Source: Ammoniphilus oxalaticus
Lineage (GTDB): Bacteria > Bacillota > Bacilli > Aneurinibacillales > RAOX-1
Direction: 5' to 3'
Assembly (NCBI RefSeq): GCF_003609605.1
Contig: NZ_MCHY01000007.1
Coordinates: 180,825-244,824 of the forward strand
DNA: 64,000 bases
The notes under the pieces are model-generated. The model made no database searches. It saw only the letters and a list, made by a program, of their open reading frames with translations, and was not told where the DNA came from. Made by a program: the position numbers and the translations under genes. The number at the start of each line of letters is the position of its first letter. Positions within the stretch are counted from its first letter, which is position 1. Positions 44,719 through 53,678 of the stretch are shown here, in pieces.

Positions 44719-44823
44719 TTCTTTATGGGAGTTTTCGACAATATGTCGATATCCCTACTAATATCTACAATTTTCTTATCAAATATGTTATAATTAAATA
44801 ATAATGCCTAAGGGGGTGTAGTT

Positions 44824-45303
44824 ATGTATAAGGTAGGAGACAAGATTTTCTATCCCATGCACGGCGCAGGGGTTATTGAATCGATGGAAGAGAAGGAGAT
44901 CCTCGGTGAAAAACAACTCTACTTTATCATTAAGTTTCCTTACAGAGAAATGCAAATTATGATCCCTAAAGAAAAAATATCTAATCTAAACATTCGGCCG
45001 CTCGTTGAACCTTCCATCATTGATGATGTTTTCAACCAATTTCATGAGGGAGAAACTGAAACGATCGCCAATCCGAACCATAGATACCGCAATAATATGA
45101 ATAAGCTGAAGAGCGGAGATATTTATGAAGGGTCGCAAGTGATCCGAGATTTAACCCGCATGAGTAGAGAAAGAACTTTAGGCACAGATGACAGAGCTAT
45201 GCTTGATCAGGCCCAACAATTACTGATTAGTGAAGTCAGCCTCGTTAACAACATTGAACAAGAGGATGCTTCAGAACTGCTAACTAAAGTCATCGAAGAG
45301 TAA
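44824..45303 (+). CDS. CarD-like RNA polymerase-interacting factor
   Basis: 159 residues with the CarD/CdnL/TRCF domain, which binds the RNA polymerase beta subunit and stabilises open complexes. The N-terminal Tudor-like half starts YKVGDKIFYPMHGAGVIESMEEKEILGEKQLYFII, the classic CarD pattern, followed by a helical C-terminal half (DIYEGSQVIRDLTRMSRE, LLISEVSLVN). It is similar in length to B. subtilis YdeB (about 153). AAGGGGG precedes the ATG and a TATAAT stands at 44789-44794. It stands alone. Which promoters it acts on cannot be told from here. Confidence 0.92.
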   Translation: MYKVGDKIFYPMHGAGVIESMEEKEILGEKQLYFIIKFPYREMQIMIPKEKISNLNIRPLVEPSIIDDVFNQFHEGETETIANPNHRYRNNMNKLKSGDIYEGSQVIRDLTRMSRERTLGTDDRAMLDQAQQLLISEVSLVNNIEQEDASELLTKVIEE

Positions 45304-45405
45304 AAAAGGAGGCTCCGTTCCTCCTTTCATCTTCACTATAAAAAAGAAAAGTTATTGCCCGACGGCTATGATATACTTGAACAACAATGAATATTTTAGG
45401 TCGAT

Positions 45406-45468
45406 AATTCACATGTTATAAGGGGAGTATCACTTAATGAAATTGATACCCGTTATAATATGTGAATT
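45406..45468 (+). ncRNA. Structured 5' leader of the cold-shock gene
   Basis: AATTCACAT at 45406 pairs with ATGTGAATT ending at 45468. Inside, TATA/TATA and GGGNGTATCA/TGATACCC arms extend the structure, and TTTTTTATTT follows. The shape is like an intrinsic terminator or thermosensor placed 50 nt before the csp ribosome site. Csp genes in many bacteria carry long structured leaders that refold in the cold or bind Csp protein. Confidence 0.6.
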
Positions 45469-45517
45469 TTTTATTTAATGCCGCATATTATAATAATTTT
45501 TTTGGAGGTATTATGCA

Positions 45518-45721
45518 ATGCAAACAACAGGAACAGTAAAGTGGTTTAATGCAGAAAAAGGGTTTGGCTTCATCGAAGTAGAAGGCGGCAGTGACGTATT
45601 TGTGCACTTTAGCGCAATTGAAGGCGATGGTTTTAAATCTCTAGACGAAGGACAACGCGTGCAATTCAGCGTCGTTCAAGGAGATCGTGGACCTCAAGCT
45701 GAAAATGTAGTTAAATTATAA
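45518..45721 (+). CDS. Cold-shock protein (CspA family)
   Basis: 67-residue single-stranded nucleic-acid-binding OB fold, an RNA chaperone. RNP1 is KGFGFIEV near residue 15 and RNP2 is VFVHFSAI near 27. The start [15 protein letters not shown] is diagnostic. The length equals B. subtilis CspB/C/D; the paralog cannot be told. GGAGGT lies 11 nt before the ATG. A long structured leader precedes it and a GC-rich terminator follows (45733-45765), so it is monocistronic and probably leader-regulated. Confidence 0.96.
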   Translation: MQTTGTVKWFNAEKGFGFIEVEGGSDVFVHFSAIEGDGFKSLDEGQRVQFSVVQGDRGPQAENVVKL

Positions 45722-45732
45722 CTGCAAACAGC

Positions 45733-45765
45733 AAAGAAGAAGACGCCAGGCGCGCCTTCTTCTTT
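45733..45765 (+). terminator. Terminator of the cold-shock gene
   Basis: Stem AAAGAAGAAG...GCGCC type repeat (AAAGAAGA / TCTTCTTT with GC core), ending in TTCTTTC. Confidence 0.75.
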
Positions 45766-45808
45766 CTCCATTATACAGGCATCATCCAGACGCCTACTGG
45801 TCTTCTAT

Positions 45809-45982
45809 TCATATGCTTCTTAACACCGTTTTAACGTAATCTTCTAATTGCGCTAAGGAAGAAAATCCTTTAAAACTTTCTGCGTCTCGCTCGATTCCCA
45901 TCTTTGCGTGAACGAACACAGAGCCTTCTAATCTGAAACCAAACTTTTCAATCAAATGCAATTCCTCATCTAAGAATATCAA
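45809..45982 (-). CDS. Hypothetical 57-aa protein
   Basis: Unrecognised small protein: MIFLDEELHLIEKFGFRLEGSVFVHAKMGIE then ESFKGFSSLAQLEDYVKTVLRSI. The TTG at 45982 is chosen because AAAGGAAAG lies about 9 nt upstream; a longer frame from TTG 46000 has its ribosome site too close. The gene begins 22 bp after the stop of the 101-aa gene on the same strand, so the two look like an operon. No membrane helix or cysteine pattern. Confidence 0.6.
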   Translation of the reverse strand: MIFLDEELHLIEKFGFRLEGSVFVHAKMGIERDAESFKGFSSLAQLEDYVKTVLRSI

Positions 45983-46004
45983 AACGATCTTTCCTTTCAA
46001 TCCC

Positions 46005-46310
46005 CTAGCTGTCTAAACCAACTACTTCCAAAATAAAACCTTCTCGTTCTGTAACAGATACACGGTGTTCTTTGATCTTTTGCCAGCCTTTATCTTCTTG
46101 AATTAAAAGTAGAATTTGTTCATCCTCAATGATAGATTCGTTGCCATCCTGGTGTTCACAGGCAATCCACCACGAACGAACTTCATCGCCAACGCCCGTG
46201 CTGGACTCTAATATTGCGTCCCGCAAATTAAATTGCGGGTATTGTGAACGAAGATGGGCTAATACTAACGCTTCTAACTGCTCATGATTAAAGCGAATCC
46301 GAACACTCAC
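46005..46310 (-). CDS. Hypothetical 101-aa protein
   Basis: Unrecognised. The start is taken as GTG 46310 with GAGGA 6-7 nt upstream; an ATG at 46316 touches the ribosome site. Sequence pattern: RIRFNHEQLEALVLAHLRSQYPQFNLRDAIL (helix), then a beta-rich region with RSWWIACEHQDGNES and EREGFILEVVGLDS. One cysteine only. It is followed by the 57-aa gene. Role unknown. Confidence 0.68.
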   Translation of the reverse strand: MSVRIRFNHEQLEALVLAHLRSQYPQFNLRDAILESSTGVGDEVRSWWIACEHQDGNESIIEDEQILLLIQEDKGWQKIKEHRVSVTEREGFILEVVGLDS

Positions 46311-46377
46311 GTTCATTCCTCTTTTCTCGTTATGTAACCTATGCTCATAAAGAGGGCTTCGCAGCCCCCTTTCCCCT

Positions 46378-46605
46378 TTAATGAGGTTTGTCCTTTAATT
46401 TATCATCACCGTAATCTTTCAATACGTTCCCTTCTTCGTCAACGATTTTGAGTGAATTCAAGTTTGCCCTTAAGGAGTTACGCATCGCTTGAATATACTC
46501 CTGTCTCAACGCCGCCTGTTCTTCCTTTTCTTGGTCATTCAATCCGATTGTTTTCGCTTTGCGAGCCAACACATTGATCCGCTCGATCTTCTCGGGAGTC
46601 ACCAA
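46378..46605 (-). CDS. ynzC: YnzC/DUF896 family protein
   Basis: 75-residue two-helix-bundle protein of the YnzC family (UPF0291). Typical are ERINVLARKAKTIGLNDQEKEEQAALRQEYI and the C-terminal NSLKIVDEEGNVLKD. In B. subtilis ynzC lies in the SOS cluster lexA-yneA-yneB-ynzC. Here it is divergent from lexA with about 200 bp between, and yneA and yneB are missing. The start TTG 46605 lies 8 nt after GAGGGGA; a GTG one codon later is also possible. Molecular role not established. Confidence 0.9.
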   Translation of the reverse strand: MVTPEKIERINVLARKAKTIGLNDQEKEEQAALRQEYIQAMRNSLRANLNSLKIVDEEGNVLKDYGDDKLKDKPH

Positions 46606-46686
46606 ATGAATCGTCCCCTCTCTAAAAAGATGTCGAATTATTATATCATATTCCCTAGAGCACAGTCTAATTCACATCGATTCTTT

Positions 46687-46726
46687 CGAACTTATGTTTG
46701 TATAATTTACCTATGCTTGTTATAAT
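46687..46726 (+). promoter_or_regulatory. lexA promoter with SOS box
   Basis: TTGTAT (46698-46703) and TATAAT (46721-46726) are 17 bp apart. CGAACTTATGTTTG (46687-46700), the GAAC-N4-GTTT form of the Bacillus LexA box, overlaps the -35, so LexA would repress its own gene. Confidence 0.85.
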
Positions 46727-46805
46727 AGTTTTAGATAATTAACGTTTAATTTGTATACATAATCTAGCTAGCTATATATATAAGAATTCAGAGGGGGTGG
46801 ATGAA

Positions 46806-47426
46806 TTGAAGCTTTCCACGCGACAACACGCAATCCTAAATTTTATTAAAAATGAAGTGAAAGAAAAAGGGTATCCTCCATCCGTCCGAGAGATAGGACA
46901 AGCTGTCGGTTTAGCGTCCAGCTCGACGGTGCATGGACATTTATCACGCTTAGAAAAAAAAGGCCTAATTCGCCGCGATCCAACGAAACCGCGAGCGATT
47001 GAAATATTAAATGAACAAGATCTTGCTCAACCAGACGAATCGGTTTCCTCCGTAAAAATTCCCGTGCTCGGGAAGGTCACCGCTGGAGAACCCATTTTAG
47101 CGGTTGAAAATATCGAAGAATATTTTGTGCTACCGGAACATATGGTTGGCAGCGATACGGTGTATATGCTGCGTGTGCAGGGAAGAAGTATGATCGACGC
47201 CGGGATTTTTGACGGTGATTACGTGATCGTTAGACAGCAATCCGTCGCAAATAACAGCGATATTGTTGTTGCTATGACAGAAGAAGAAGAAGCGACTGTG
47301 AAACGTTTTTTTAAGGAAAAAAATCATTTTCGTTTGCAACCGGAGAATGAGGCGATGGAGCCTATCTTGCTGCCGCATGTGACGATCTTAGGAAAAGTCA
47401 TCGGTGTCTACCGATCTATTCATTAA
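46806..47426 (+). CDS. lexA: LexA repressor (SOS regulator)
   Basis: Repressor of the SOS response, self-cleaved with RecA. 206 residues. The winged HTH (1-70) has [39 protein letters not shown], nearly as in B. subtilis. The cleavage site is Ala-Gly in GKVTAGEPI near residue 90. The catalytic Ser is in [12 protein letters not shown] near 128 and the Lys in ATVKRFFKE near 165. I use TTG 46806, with GGGGGTGG 5 nt upstream, giving MKLSTRQ, which aligns with the known start; a GTG at 46797 sits within the ribosome site. An SOS box covers its -35. Confidence 0.97.
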   Translation: MKLSTRQHAILNFIKNEVKEKGYPPSVREIGQAVGLASSSTVHGHLSRLEKKGLIRRDPTKPRAIEILNEQDLAQPDESVSSVKIPVLGKVTAGEPILAVENIEEYFVLPEHMVGSDTVYMLRVQGRSMIDAGIFDGDYVIVRQQSVANNSDIVVAMTEEEEATVKRFFKEKNHFRLQPENEAMEPILLPHVTILGKVIGVYRSIH

Positions 47427-47436
47427 ATTAAGGTAT

Positions 47437-47481
47437 AAAAAGCAAGCCAGGAACCCCGAGTCGTGATTCACGCTTGCTTTT
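47437..47481 (+). terminator. Terminator of lexA
   Basis: Stem AAAAGCAAGC/GCTTGCTTTT around a 25-nt loop, then ATTATTTTTT. Confidence 0.8.
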
Positions 47482-47502
47482 ATTATTTTTTCTATCCTTC
47501 GA

Positions 47503-47988
47503 TTAGATAGCGATAAAAAACCAAATCATCATCGCCAACTGCAAAATCACCTTCGCTAGGCCCCCGCCTAAAAATGCGGCAAGCGTTCCCATGGCAATCT
47601 TGGCGGATAGGCCTAGATCTTTATTTTGAATCCATTCAACGAGGAACACAGCAATAATCGGACCTAAAATAAAACCAATCGGACCAGCAAATAAGAAGGG
47701 ACCGATCACCATTCCCGCAATCGAGGCTACGACTCCCCACTTACTCCCGCCATATTTCTTCACAAAGACAAGATTAGCCAACAAATCAGCCACGAAGATC
47801 AACACGGTCAAGACTCCCATTCCCCACCAGAATGATGCGGACAAGCCTTCGCCAGGCAAAGCAAGGCCAAACTGATACAATAAGAATCCAATCCATACGA
47901 GTAAAGCTCCAGGGATGATCGGCACAAACACGCCGATCAAGCTGCCGATAAAACACAATGCAATGAGTGTCCAAAAGACCCAGGTCAT
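47503..47988 (-). CDS. DUF456 membrane protein (YqgC-like)
   Basis: 161 residues, nearly all hydrophobic: helices at about 3-25, 28-45, 55-75, 83-118 and 130-158. The GxxGxxxPxxPG pattern at the N-terminus (IGSLIGVFVPIIPGALLVWIG) and GGSKWGVVASIAGMVIGPF are typical of DUF456, a glycine-zipper family. The length matches B. subtilis YqgC (about 160). Function unknown. It is convergent with lexA and stands alone. Confidence 0.88.
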   Translation of the reverse strand: MTWVFWTLIALCFIGSLIGVFVPIIPGALLVWIGFLLYQFGLALPGEGLSASFWWGMGVLTVLIFVADLLANLVFVKKYGGSKWGVVASIAGMVIGPFLFAGPIGFILGPIIAVFLVEWIQNKDLGLSAKIAMGTLAAFLGGGLAKVILQLAMMIWFFIAI

Positions 47989-48119
47989 GTTCGGGTCACC
48001 TCTTCCCCATCTATTTCTACTATTTCTTAATATGTTATACGAAACACGCTCAAAAAGGAATCACTTGTTTAAAAAAAGTCCAGTGTGACGCTACTTGCGT
48101 CCCGCTGGACTTTCTTTGT

Positions 48120-49454
48120 TTACTCTTGATTTTGAATCTCAACCTTCGCTCCATCAGACAGAAGCGTTTGACCCTTTACAACAATCGTATCCCCAGATTG
48201 AACACCAGAAATAATTTCAATTTCACTGCTTGTTTCATGGCCTGTTGCCACTTCAATTTTTTCAACTATATTTTCTTCCGTCACTTTATAAACCCAACGT
48301 GTTCCTTGCTCATCGAACACCGCTTTACGTGGCGCGACAATACTCTTACGCTGCTTGTCCGCTGTATTGAAGAGAATATCGACAATCATGTCTGCTTTCC
48401 ACTGATGATCACCATTTGGAACGGAAATTTCCATCGGAAACGCCTTTAATTGTTCATCCATTACAGGAGAAATCGTTGTCACGGAAGCTTCCAATGTTTT
48501 TGATAAAGCTGGTATTTCAATCGTAACAGGATCTCCAACATTGGCCGTTGTTACCTCACTCTCAGAAAGGTGAGCTTTTACAATAATCGGATTGATATCC
48601 ACGATCGTAACGACCGGGCCCTGCGGACCAACCATTTCACCCGCAGCGCCGTTAACAGCAGAAACAATTCCGCTAATTGGAGCTTTTACTGTTGCATTAG
48701 CTAGTTGTTCACGAGCATTTTCAAGACCGCTTAACGCTTGAGCAGCAGAAGCGCGGGCAACATCAACCGCGCTTTTTGCTTGCGCGAACCCAACTGAATT
48801 TTTTGCGTTTTCATAAGATGCTTTTGTATTTTCGAGCGCTGTAACAGCATTGTCTAACGCCAATTTCGCATTTTTTAAACTGGATTGAGCATTTTCCCAT
48901 TCAACCGTAGAAATTGCGCCTGCTTCATACAGCTGCTTCATGCGCGTTGCGTTTGCTTGCGCGTCATCATATGCTTGTTGCGCTTGTTCAATCCCATTTT
49001 GGGATTGCTTCAAACTTTGTTCTAGTTGCGTTACATTACTTTGCGCTTGATCAAGACCTTGTTCCGAACTATTTTCCGCCTGTCTTACATTAGCTAAGGC
49101 GACTTGATAAGAAGCTTCTGCCTGTTTGACTGCGTTTTGTAAATCTACTTGATCTAATGTAAACAACGTATCGCCCTGGCTAACAACTTGTCCTACTTTT
49201 ACATGCACTTTGCTCAATTTTCCGTTTACTTTAGGAGATAGATGAGCCGTCGTGTTCGGCTCAAATTTCCCAGCGATACCCCCTTGGTCACGGATAAGAC
49301 CTTCCACTGCTTGTTCTACTTGCACAGGCACCGTTTCTTCGTCTTCAACTGAAGTGTTTGCTTCTTTGCTGGAACATCCTGCAACCGCTAAGCTAAGCGC
49401 CAGGATCGATAAGACCCACTTACCTCTTTTTATCACGTCACGATTCCTCCTCAT
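48120..49454 (-). CDS. RND efflux adaptor lipoprotein (membrane-fusion protein)
   Basis: Periplasmic-type adaptor of the HlyD/AcrA family, anchored as a lipoprotein (lipobox LAVAGC, Cys near 27). Barrel-sandwich halves flank a long coiled-coil hairpin at about 105-240, rich in Ala, Gln and Asn (SYQVALANVRQAEN... SVTALENTKASYENAK-like). The second half of the lipoyl region is ATVKAPISGIVSAVNGAAGE. A C-terminal beta-barrel ends in VKGQTLLSDGAKVEIQNQE. In Gram-positives such adaptors pair with RND pumps without an outer-membrane channel. It lies directly after the pump gene (1-bp gap) in the operon marR-pump-adaptor; substrate unknown. Confidence 0.92.
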   Translation of the reverse strand: MRRNRDVIKRGKWVLSILALSLAVAGCSSKEANTSVEDEETVPVQVEQAVEGLIRDQGGIAGKFEPNTTAHLSPKVNGKLSKVHVKVGQVVSQGDTLFTLDQVDLQNAVKQAEASYQVALANVRQAENSSEQGLDQAQSNVTQLEQSLKQSQNGIEQAQQAYDDAQANATRMKQLYEAGAISTVEWENAQSSLKNAKLALDNAVTALENTKASYENAKNSVGFAQAKSAVDVARASAAQALSGLENAREQLANATVKAPISGIVSAVNGAAGEMVGPQGPVVTIVDINPIIVKAHLSESEVTTANVGDPVTIEIPALSKTLEASVTTISPVMDEQLKAFPMEISVPNGDHQWKADMIVDILFNTADKQRKSIVAPRKAVFDEQGTRWVYKVTEENIVEKIEVATGHETSSEIEIISGVQSGDTIVVKGQTLLSDGAKVEIQNQE

Positions 49455-52400
49455 TTATGCCTGTATGTGATCGGCTTGAACGTCTTTATTTTTTCTTCGA
49501 TTTTTGCGATTGCGACGTTTGATCCCTATATCGTCAAACCAAGCATATACGACAGGAATCAAAACCAATGTAATCAAAGTGGAGAAACTCAATCCAAAAG
49601 CGACAACAATCGCCATTGGCGCCTGCGCTTCGCTTCCTTCTCCTCCCCCAAACGCTAACGGTAAAATCGCTAAGATGGTAGCGAGCGTCGTCATGAGAAT
49701 GGGACGAAGTCGGATCGGACCCGCTTGTAAGATTGCTTCTCTTGTTTCTAATCCATCTTTTTTCAAGTGATTCACAAAGTCGATAAGGATAATCGCATTG
49801 TTTACAACGATCCCGATCAACAGAATATACCCGATGATCGCCATAACACTCATGGAATGTCCCGTTACTAATAATCCTAACACTACGCCAATAATTGTCG
49901 GCGGAATGGAGAACATAATAACGAACGGCGTCATTAACGATTCAAACTGCCCGGCCATAACCATATATACAAGCACAATAGCAAGAATCATTGCCAAACC
50001 TAGACTAGCAAACGATTCCATCATTTGTTGATCATCCCCGCCATAGTGAATGTTGTAACCGTCTGGTAGATTAATTTTGTCCAAACTGGCCCTAACATCA
50101 TTCGTCACTGAACCTAAATCTCGACCCGCGATATCGCTTGTTATTTGAACTTCACGCGTTTGATGAGATCGCTGAATCGCTTGCGGAACTTCTTTTCTAA
50201 TAATATCCGCTACAGAGGATAAAGCTACATTCGCTCCTTGCGGTGTTGTAATCCGATAACGCTCAAGGTTACGTTTATCTTGTTGCAGCGCGGTCGGCAT
50301 TTTTAATCGCACATCGAACTCATCATTTCCTGTACGGTAAGTCGTTACATCTTCCCCGCCAAAACCAGTTCGCACCGCTGAAATAATTTGGCCTGTGCTT
50401 AAACCATATTGACTTGCTCGTTGCGAATCAACAATAACTTGGTACTCCTCTTGGACACCATCCATCGATGTTTTAACATTGAAGGCCCCTTCAACTTGTT
50501 GCATCTCAGCAGCCATGATGCCCGAAATATCTTGTAGCACATCAAGATCATCGCCACGAAGATTCACCTGGATCGGCGCTCCACCCATGCCATCCATAGC
50601 AGATGATTCTTCTACTGTAATTTTAGCATCAGGAATAAAGTTTACCTTTTTTCTCGTCTCAAGAACAATCTCCTCCGTTGAGCGCTTGCGTTCATTCAAC
50701 GGTTTCATAATGAGCGTAACTCGACCTAAATTGGCCGTGTTCACAGAGAAGCCATCCGGTCCTCCTCCGGAACCAATAGATGTATACATCATATCCAATT
50801 CAGGAATATCTTTGGTTACCTCTTCGATTTGAGCGACAGCTTTTGCTGTTTCTTCTAGAACTGTTCCAGTCGGCATTTCAACAGAAACGGAAAACTGACC
50901 TTCGTCCATTTTCGGAATAAATTCCATCCCTACGAAAGGAAACAGCGCAAGTGAGCCAACGAGTGTTCCAATCGTAATCGCCAACACTGTTTTTCTTTTG
51001 TTTAAAGCCCACTCTAAGATACGTCCATAAAATTTAGATAAACGCTCAAACCCTCGATTAAACCAGACCACTGGATTCTTGCCTTTATATTCGCCATGAT
51101 ACAATGATTCGTCGGGTATTTTATCTAACCAACGAGACCCTAACATAGGCACCAGCATCATGGAAACGACCAAGGCCGCAACGTGAGAAAAGATAACCGT
51201 TAAGGCTAAAGGTCCAAATAATTCAGCCGCAATTCCATCAACGAAAATGATCGGTAAAAATACAACGATTTGGGCTAATGCAGAAGCCATAACCGCATTT
51301 CCCACTTGTTTTGACCCTTCAACAGCTGCTTCTAACACGCCCTTGCCCAGCTGCCTTTGTCGGTAGATATTTTCTAAAATAACAACGGCAAAGTCAACGA
51401 GTGATCCCAATCCCAGCAAAATCCCGCTGAGCGAAATTAAGTTGATTGTTTGCCCAGAAAAATACATCATGGAAAACGTAGCCACAACCGAAATTGGAAT
51501 AACGATCGACACGACAAGCGTCGAACGAGCGCTATTTAAAAACAGATAAAGGATGATAACAGCGAATGCCAGTCCTAAAATACCATGTTCGGTCACGGAT
51601 TTGATCGAATCTTTGATCATATCCGAGTTATCTACAATGACCGTCACATTCATACCTTCCGGTAATTCAGTTTTTAGTTTTTCGATCTCTTTCATCACAT
51701 GATTCGCTACGTCAACAGTATTCCCGCCTGACGCTTTCGTCACAGTCAACCCTAAACTAGGCTCTCCATTAAAGTACGCCAACTGCGTCACTTCATGATG
51801 AGTGTCTTCAATAGACGCAATATCGCGTAGATAAATCGATCCGCCTGGGATTGTAATTGGGGTATTGCCAATTGATTTTACCTGTTCGTATTCCCCTTCA
51901 ACGCGAATTTGGAATTTTTGATCGCCTTCTCGAATCGAACCAGCTGAACCGGCTAAGTTCATCGCTCCGAACGATTGCCTCACTTGATCAAGTGTAATGC
52001 CATACGTTTGCAGTTTCGAAGGATCTACCGTGACCTCAATAACACGGTCGTTTCCACCGCTAATACCAACGGACGCAACACCATCGATCCGTTCTAAACG
52101 TGGTTTGATATCATCATCGGCAATTGCTTTCAATTCCGTGATATCCCCGTCTCCAGCAAGCGCCATCGTAATTACAGGTTCGGCATTCGGGTCAAATTTT
52201 AAGATACGCGGACTATTCGCCGAATCCGGTAACGAGCCCCGTACCATATCCACCTTATCCCTCATATCGAGGGTCGCCTGATCAATATCGACGCCCCAAT
52301 TAAATTGAACGATTACTTGAGACGACCCCGATATTGAATTAGAGGAAACGGTATCGACATTTGAGACAGATGCGAGCGCCTCCTCAATTGGTCTTGTGAC

Positions 52401-52586
52401 CAACGTCTCCACTTCTGCGGGGGTCCCGCCGTCGACACTCGTTACAACGACCGCTACCGGTAAATTTAATTCTGGATAAAGATCGACTGCCATCTTTGGA
52501 AAAGAAACAAAACCAAAGATTAACATCGCAATCATGATCATTAACACAGTAACCGGTCTGCGAATCGAAAATTGTGATAAATTCAT
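49455..52586 (-). CDS. RND family efflux pump (AcrB/SwrC-like)
   Basis: Proton-driven multidrug or surfactant efflux pump, 1043 residues, with the usual duplicated layout. TM1 is at 11-30, a porter domain runs about 35-330, TM2-6 about 335-480, TM7 about 520-540, a second porter domain about 545-840 and TM8-12 about 850-1010. The proton-relay TM4 reads LLGLGSLVDFAVVILENIYR, with only one Asp where AcrB has two. TM10 has GIVVNNAIILIDF. The first 60 residues (SIRRPVTVLMIMIAMLIFGFVSF) are typical. B. subtilis SwrC (about 1065) is the nearest named relative I can recall. marR is 2 bp upstream and the adaptor follows. Confidence 0.94.
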   Translation of the reverse strand: MNLSQFSIRRPVTVLMIMIAMLIFGFVSFPKMAVDLYPELNLPVAVVVTSVDGGTPAEVETLVTRPIEEALASVSNVDTVSSNSISGSSQVIVQFNWGVDIDQATLDMRDKVDMVRGSLPDSANSPRILKFDPNAEPVITMALAGDGDITELKAIADDDIKPRLERIDGVASVGISGGNDRVIEVTVDPSKLQTYGITLDQVRQSFGAMNLAGSAGSIREGDQKFQIRVEGEYEQVKSIGNTPITIPGGSIYLRDIASIEDTHHEVTQLAYFNGEPSLGLTVTKASGGNTVDVANHVMKEIEKLKTELPEGMNVTVIVDNSDMIKDSIKSVTEHGILGLAFAVIILYLFLNSARSTLVVSIVIPISVVATFSMMYFSGQTINLISLSGILLGLGSLVDFAVVILENIYRQRQLGKGVLEAAVEGSKQVGNAVMASALAQIVVFLPIIFVDGIAAELFGPLALTVIFSHVAALVVSMMLVPMLGSRWLDKIPDESLYHGEYKGKNPVVWFNRGFERLSKFYGRILEWALNKRKTVLAITIGTLVGSLALFPFVGMEFIPKMDEGQFSVSVEMPTGTVLEETAKAVAQIEEVTKDIPELDMMYTSIGSGGGPDGFSVNTANLGRVTLIMKPLNERKRSTEEIVLETRKKVNFIPDAKITVEESSAMDGMGGAPIQVNLRGDDLDVLQDISGIMAAEMQQVEGAFNVKTSMDGVQEEYQVIVDSQRASQYGLSTGQIISAVRTGFGGEDVTTYRTGNDEFDVRLKMPTALQQDKRNLERYRITTPQGANVALSSVADIIRKEVPQAIQRSHQTREVQITSDIAGRDLGSVTNDVRASLDKINLPDGYNIHYGGDDQQMMESFASLGLAMILAIVLVYMVMAGQFESLMTPFVIMFSIPPTIIGVVLGLLVTGHSMSVMAIIGYILLIGIVVNNAIILIDFVNHLKKDGLETREAILQAGPIRLRPILMTTLATILAILPLAFGGGEGSEAQAPMAIVVAFGLSFSTLITLVLIPVVYAWFDDIGIKRRNRKNRRKNKDVQADHIQA

Positions 52587-52588
52587 AT

Positions 52589-53050
52589 CTACTGCTCCCT
52601 TCCTCTATCGTTCTCTACAATTCTTTCTAAATATTCTTGCAGCAATTGTAGAGATGAATACATCTCGCTTAATTGCGACTCAGTTAATTCCTCACGAAGC
52701 CCGTTAAAGAAGATGGTGAAGTAGTCTTCTTTTAAAACAGGGTATTGTTCACCCAATTGATTATAATCTTGCGACAAAGACACGCGGACCACGCGGCGGT
52801 CGTTCTCATCTCGTTTTCGAACGACGATTTTATTTCGTTCTAGGCGATCGATCACCCCTGATACGGTGCTATTGGATAGGTCTAGCGCTTTAGATAATTG
52901 CCCGATTGTTTTCGGTCCTAAATTCAGTTCCCCAATCACAACAGCCTGAGGGACTGTAATTCCATTTTTCATTAATTCGCGCGACATTAAGGAAAATATA
53001 AATTTATTTGTTTTTAATAACAATTCTGTAATTTCATTAATCGCGGCCAT
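52589..53050 (-). CDS. MarR family regulator of the efflux operon
   Basis: 153-residue dimeric winged-helix repressor. The HTH is KTIGQLSKALDLSNSTVSGVIDRLERNKIVVRKRDENDRRVVRVSLS (about 47-93), including the conserved DRRV wing. The N- and C-terminal helices form the dimer interface. GGAGAGGAG precedes the ATG. It is the first gene of a three-gene efflux operon and most likely autoregulates through the palindromes at 53093-53115. One would expect ligand binding to relieve repression of the pump. Confidence 0.94.
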   Translation of the reverse strand: MAAINEITELLLKTNKFIFSLMSRELMKNGITVPQAVVIGELNLGPKTIGQLSKALDLSNSTVSGVIDRLERNKIVVRKRDENDRRVVRVSLSQDYNQLGEQYPVLKEDYFTIFFNGLREELTESQLSEMYSSLQLLQEYLERIVENDRGREQ

Positions 53051-53092
53051 GTACTCCTCTCCTCTATCTTAATCTCCCCTTTAATTCACTCC

Positions 53093-53145
53093 CGAAATAT
53101 TTCGCATCACGAAATAATATTACACTTCGTCCCTTCAACAGTCAA
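53093..53145 (-). promoter_or_regulatory. Promoter and operator of the MarR efflux operon
   Basis: Minus-strand TTGACT (53140-53145) and TAATAT (53117-53122), spacing 17. Directly downstream are two overlapping perfect inverted repeats: ATTTCG-catca-CGAAAT (53099-53115) and CGAAATATTTCG (53093-53104). The arrangement fits MarR autorepression. Confidence 0.8.
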
Positions 53146-53256
53146 CCCTAAAACTCGCGCGAATTCTTATTGAAAAAGAACAGATTTAATTGTATAAAAA
53201 TCAGAGGAGGAATCGATTGCAGTAGGGAAGTTAATTAGAATGAAAAAATAAAACAA

Positions 53257-53278
53257 CCCCCTGCTATCAAGCAGGGGG
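53257..53278 (-). terminator. Terminator of the 84-aa gene
   Basis: Perfect 9-bp stem CCCCCTGCT with its complement, loop of 4, followed by TTGTTTTATTTTTT on the minus strand. Confidence 0.9.
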
Positions 53279-53298
53279 CGTATCTATAAGGAGCCGAT

Positions 53299-53553
53299 TT
53301 AATATTCCGTATCTAGGTGATCAATCGCGTCTTTTAGGCCATTTAATCCTTTTTCTTTAGGATGGCGAATATCAGCCTTATGCAATAGCGTGTACGCCTC
53401 ATTGATCAAGTCATATCGCCAATCAGCAAATTCAATCGCGTTTCGCGCATCCTCCTCCCTCACAACGATAAATCCTTGCTCGTGAAGTTTTTCTAGTTGG
53501 GATTTGCTAATGATTTTCTCGATCTCGGACAAGCGCTCTAATTGCTTTTCCAC
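53299..53553 (-). CDS. Hypothetical 84-aa helical protein
   Basis: Unrecognised. GTG at 53553 has AAGGGGG 8 nt upstream. Sequence: LERLSEIEKIISKSQLEKLHEQGFIVVREEDARNAIEFADWRYDLINEAYTLL, mostly helical and charged, ending DAIDHLDTEY. No cysteines, no membrane helix. It has a strong terminator and is flanked by the MarR operon and a small membrane protein gene. Confidence 0.75.
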   Translation of the reverse strand: MEKQLERLSEIEKIISKSQLEKLHEQGFIVVREEDARNAIEFADWRYDLINEAYTLLHKADIRHPKEKGLNGLKDAIDHLDTEY

Positions 53554-53656
53554 AGCGTGACCCCCTTCTTTTCAGTTATAAGTAATTTTATCACAAAACA
53601 TACGGTTATAAAGGTTTTTAGAATGGAAATAATAGCTTATCCAAAAAGAGCAGAAA

Positions 53657-53678
53657 AAAACGTCCTTAAGGACGTTTT
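53657..53678 (-). terminator. Terminator of the 36-aa gene
   Basis: Perfect 9-bp stem AAAACGTCC with its complement, TTAA loop, then T7 on the minus strand; overlaps the stop codon. Confidence 0.85.
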
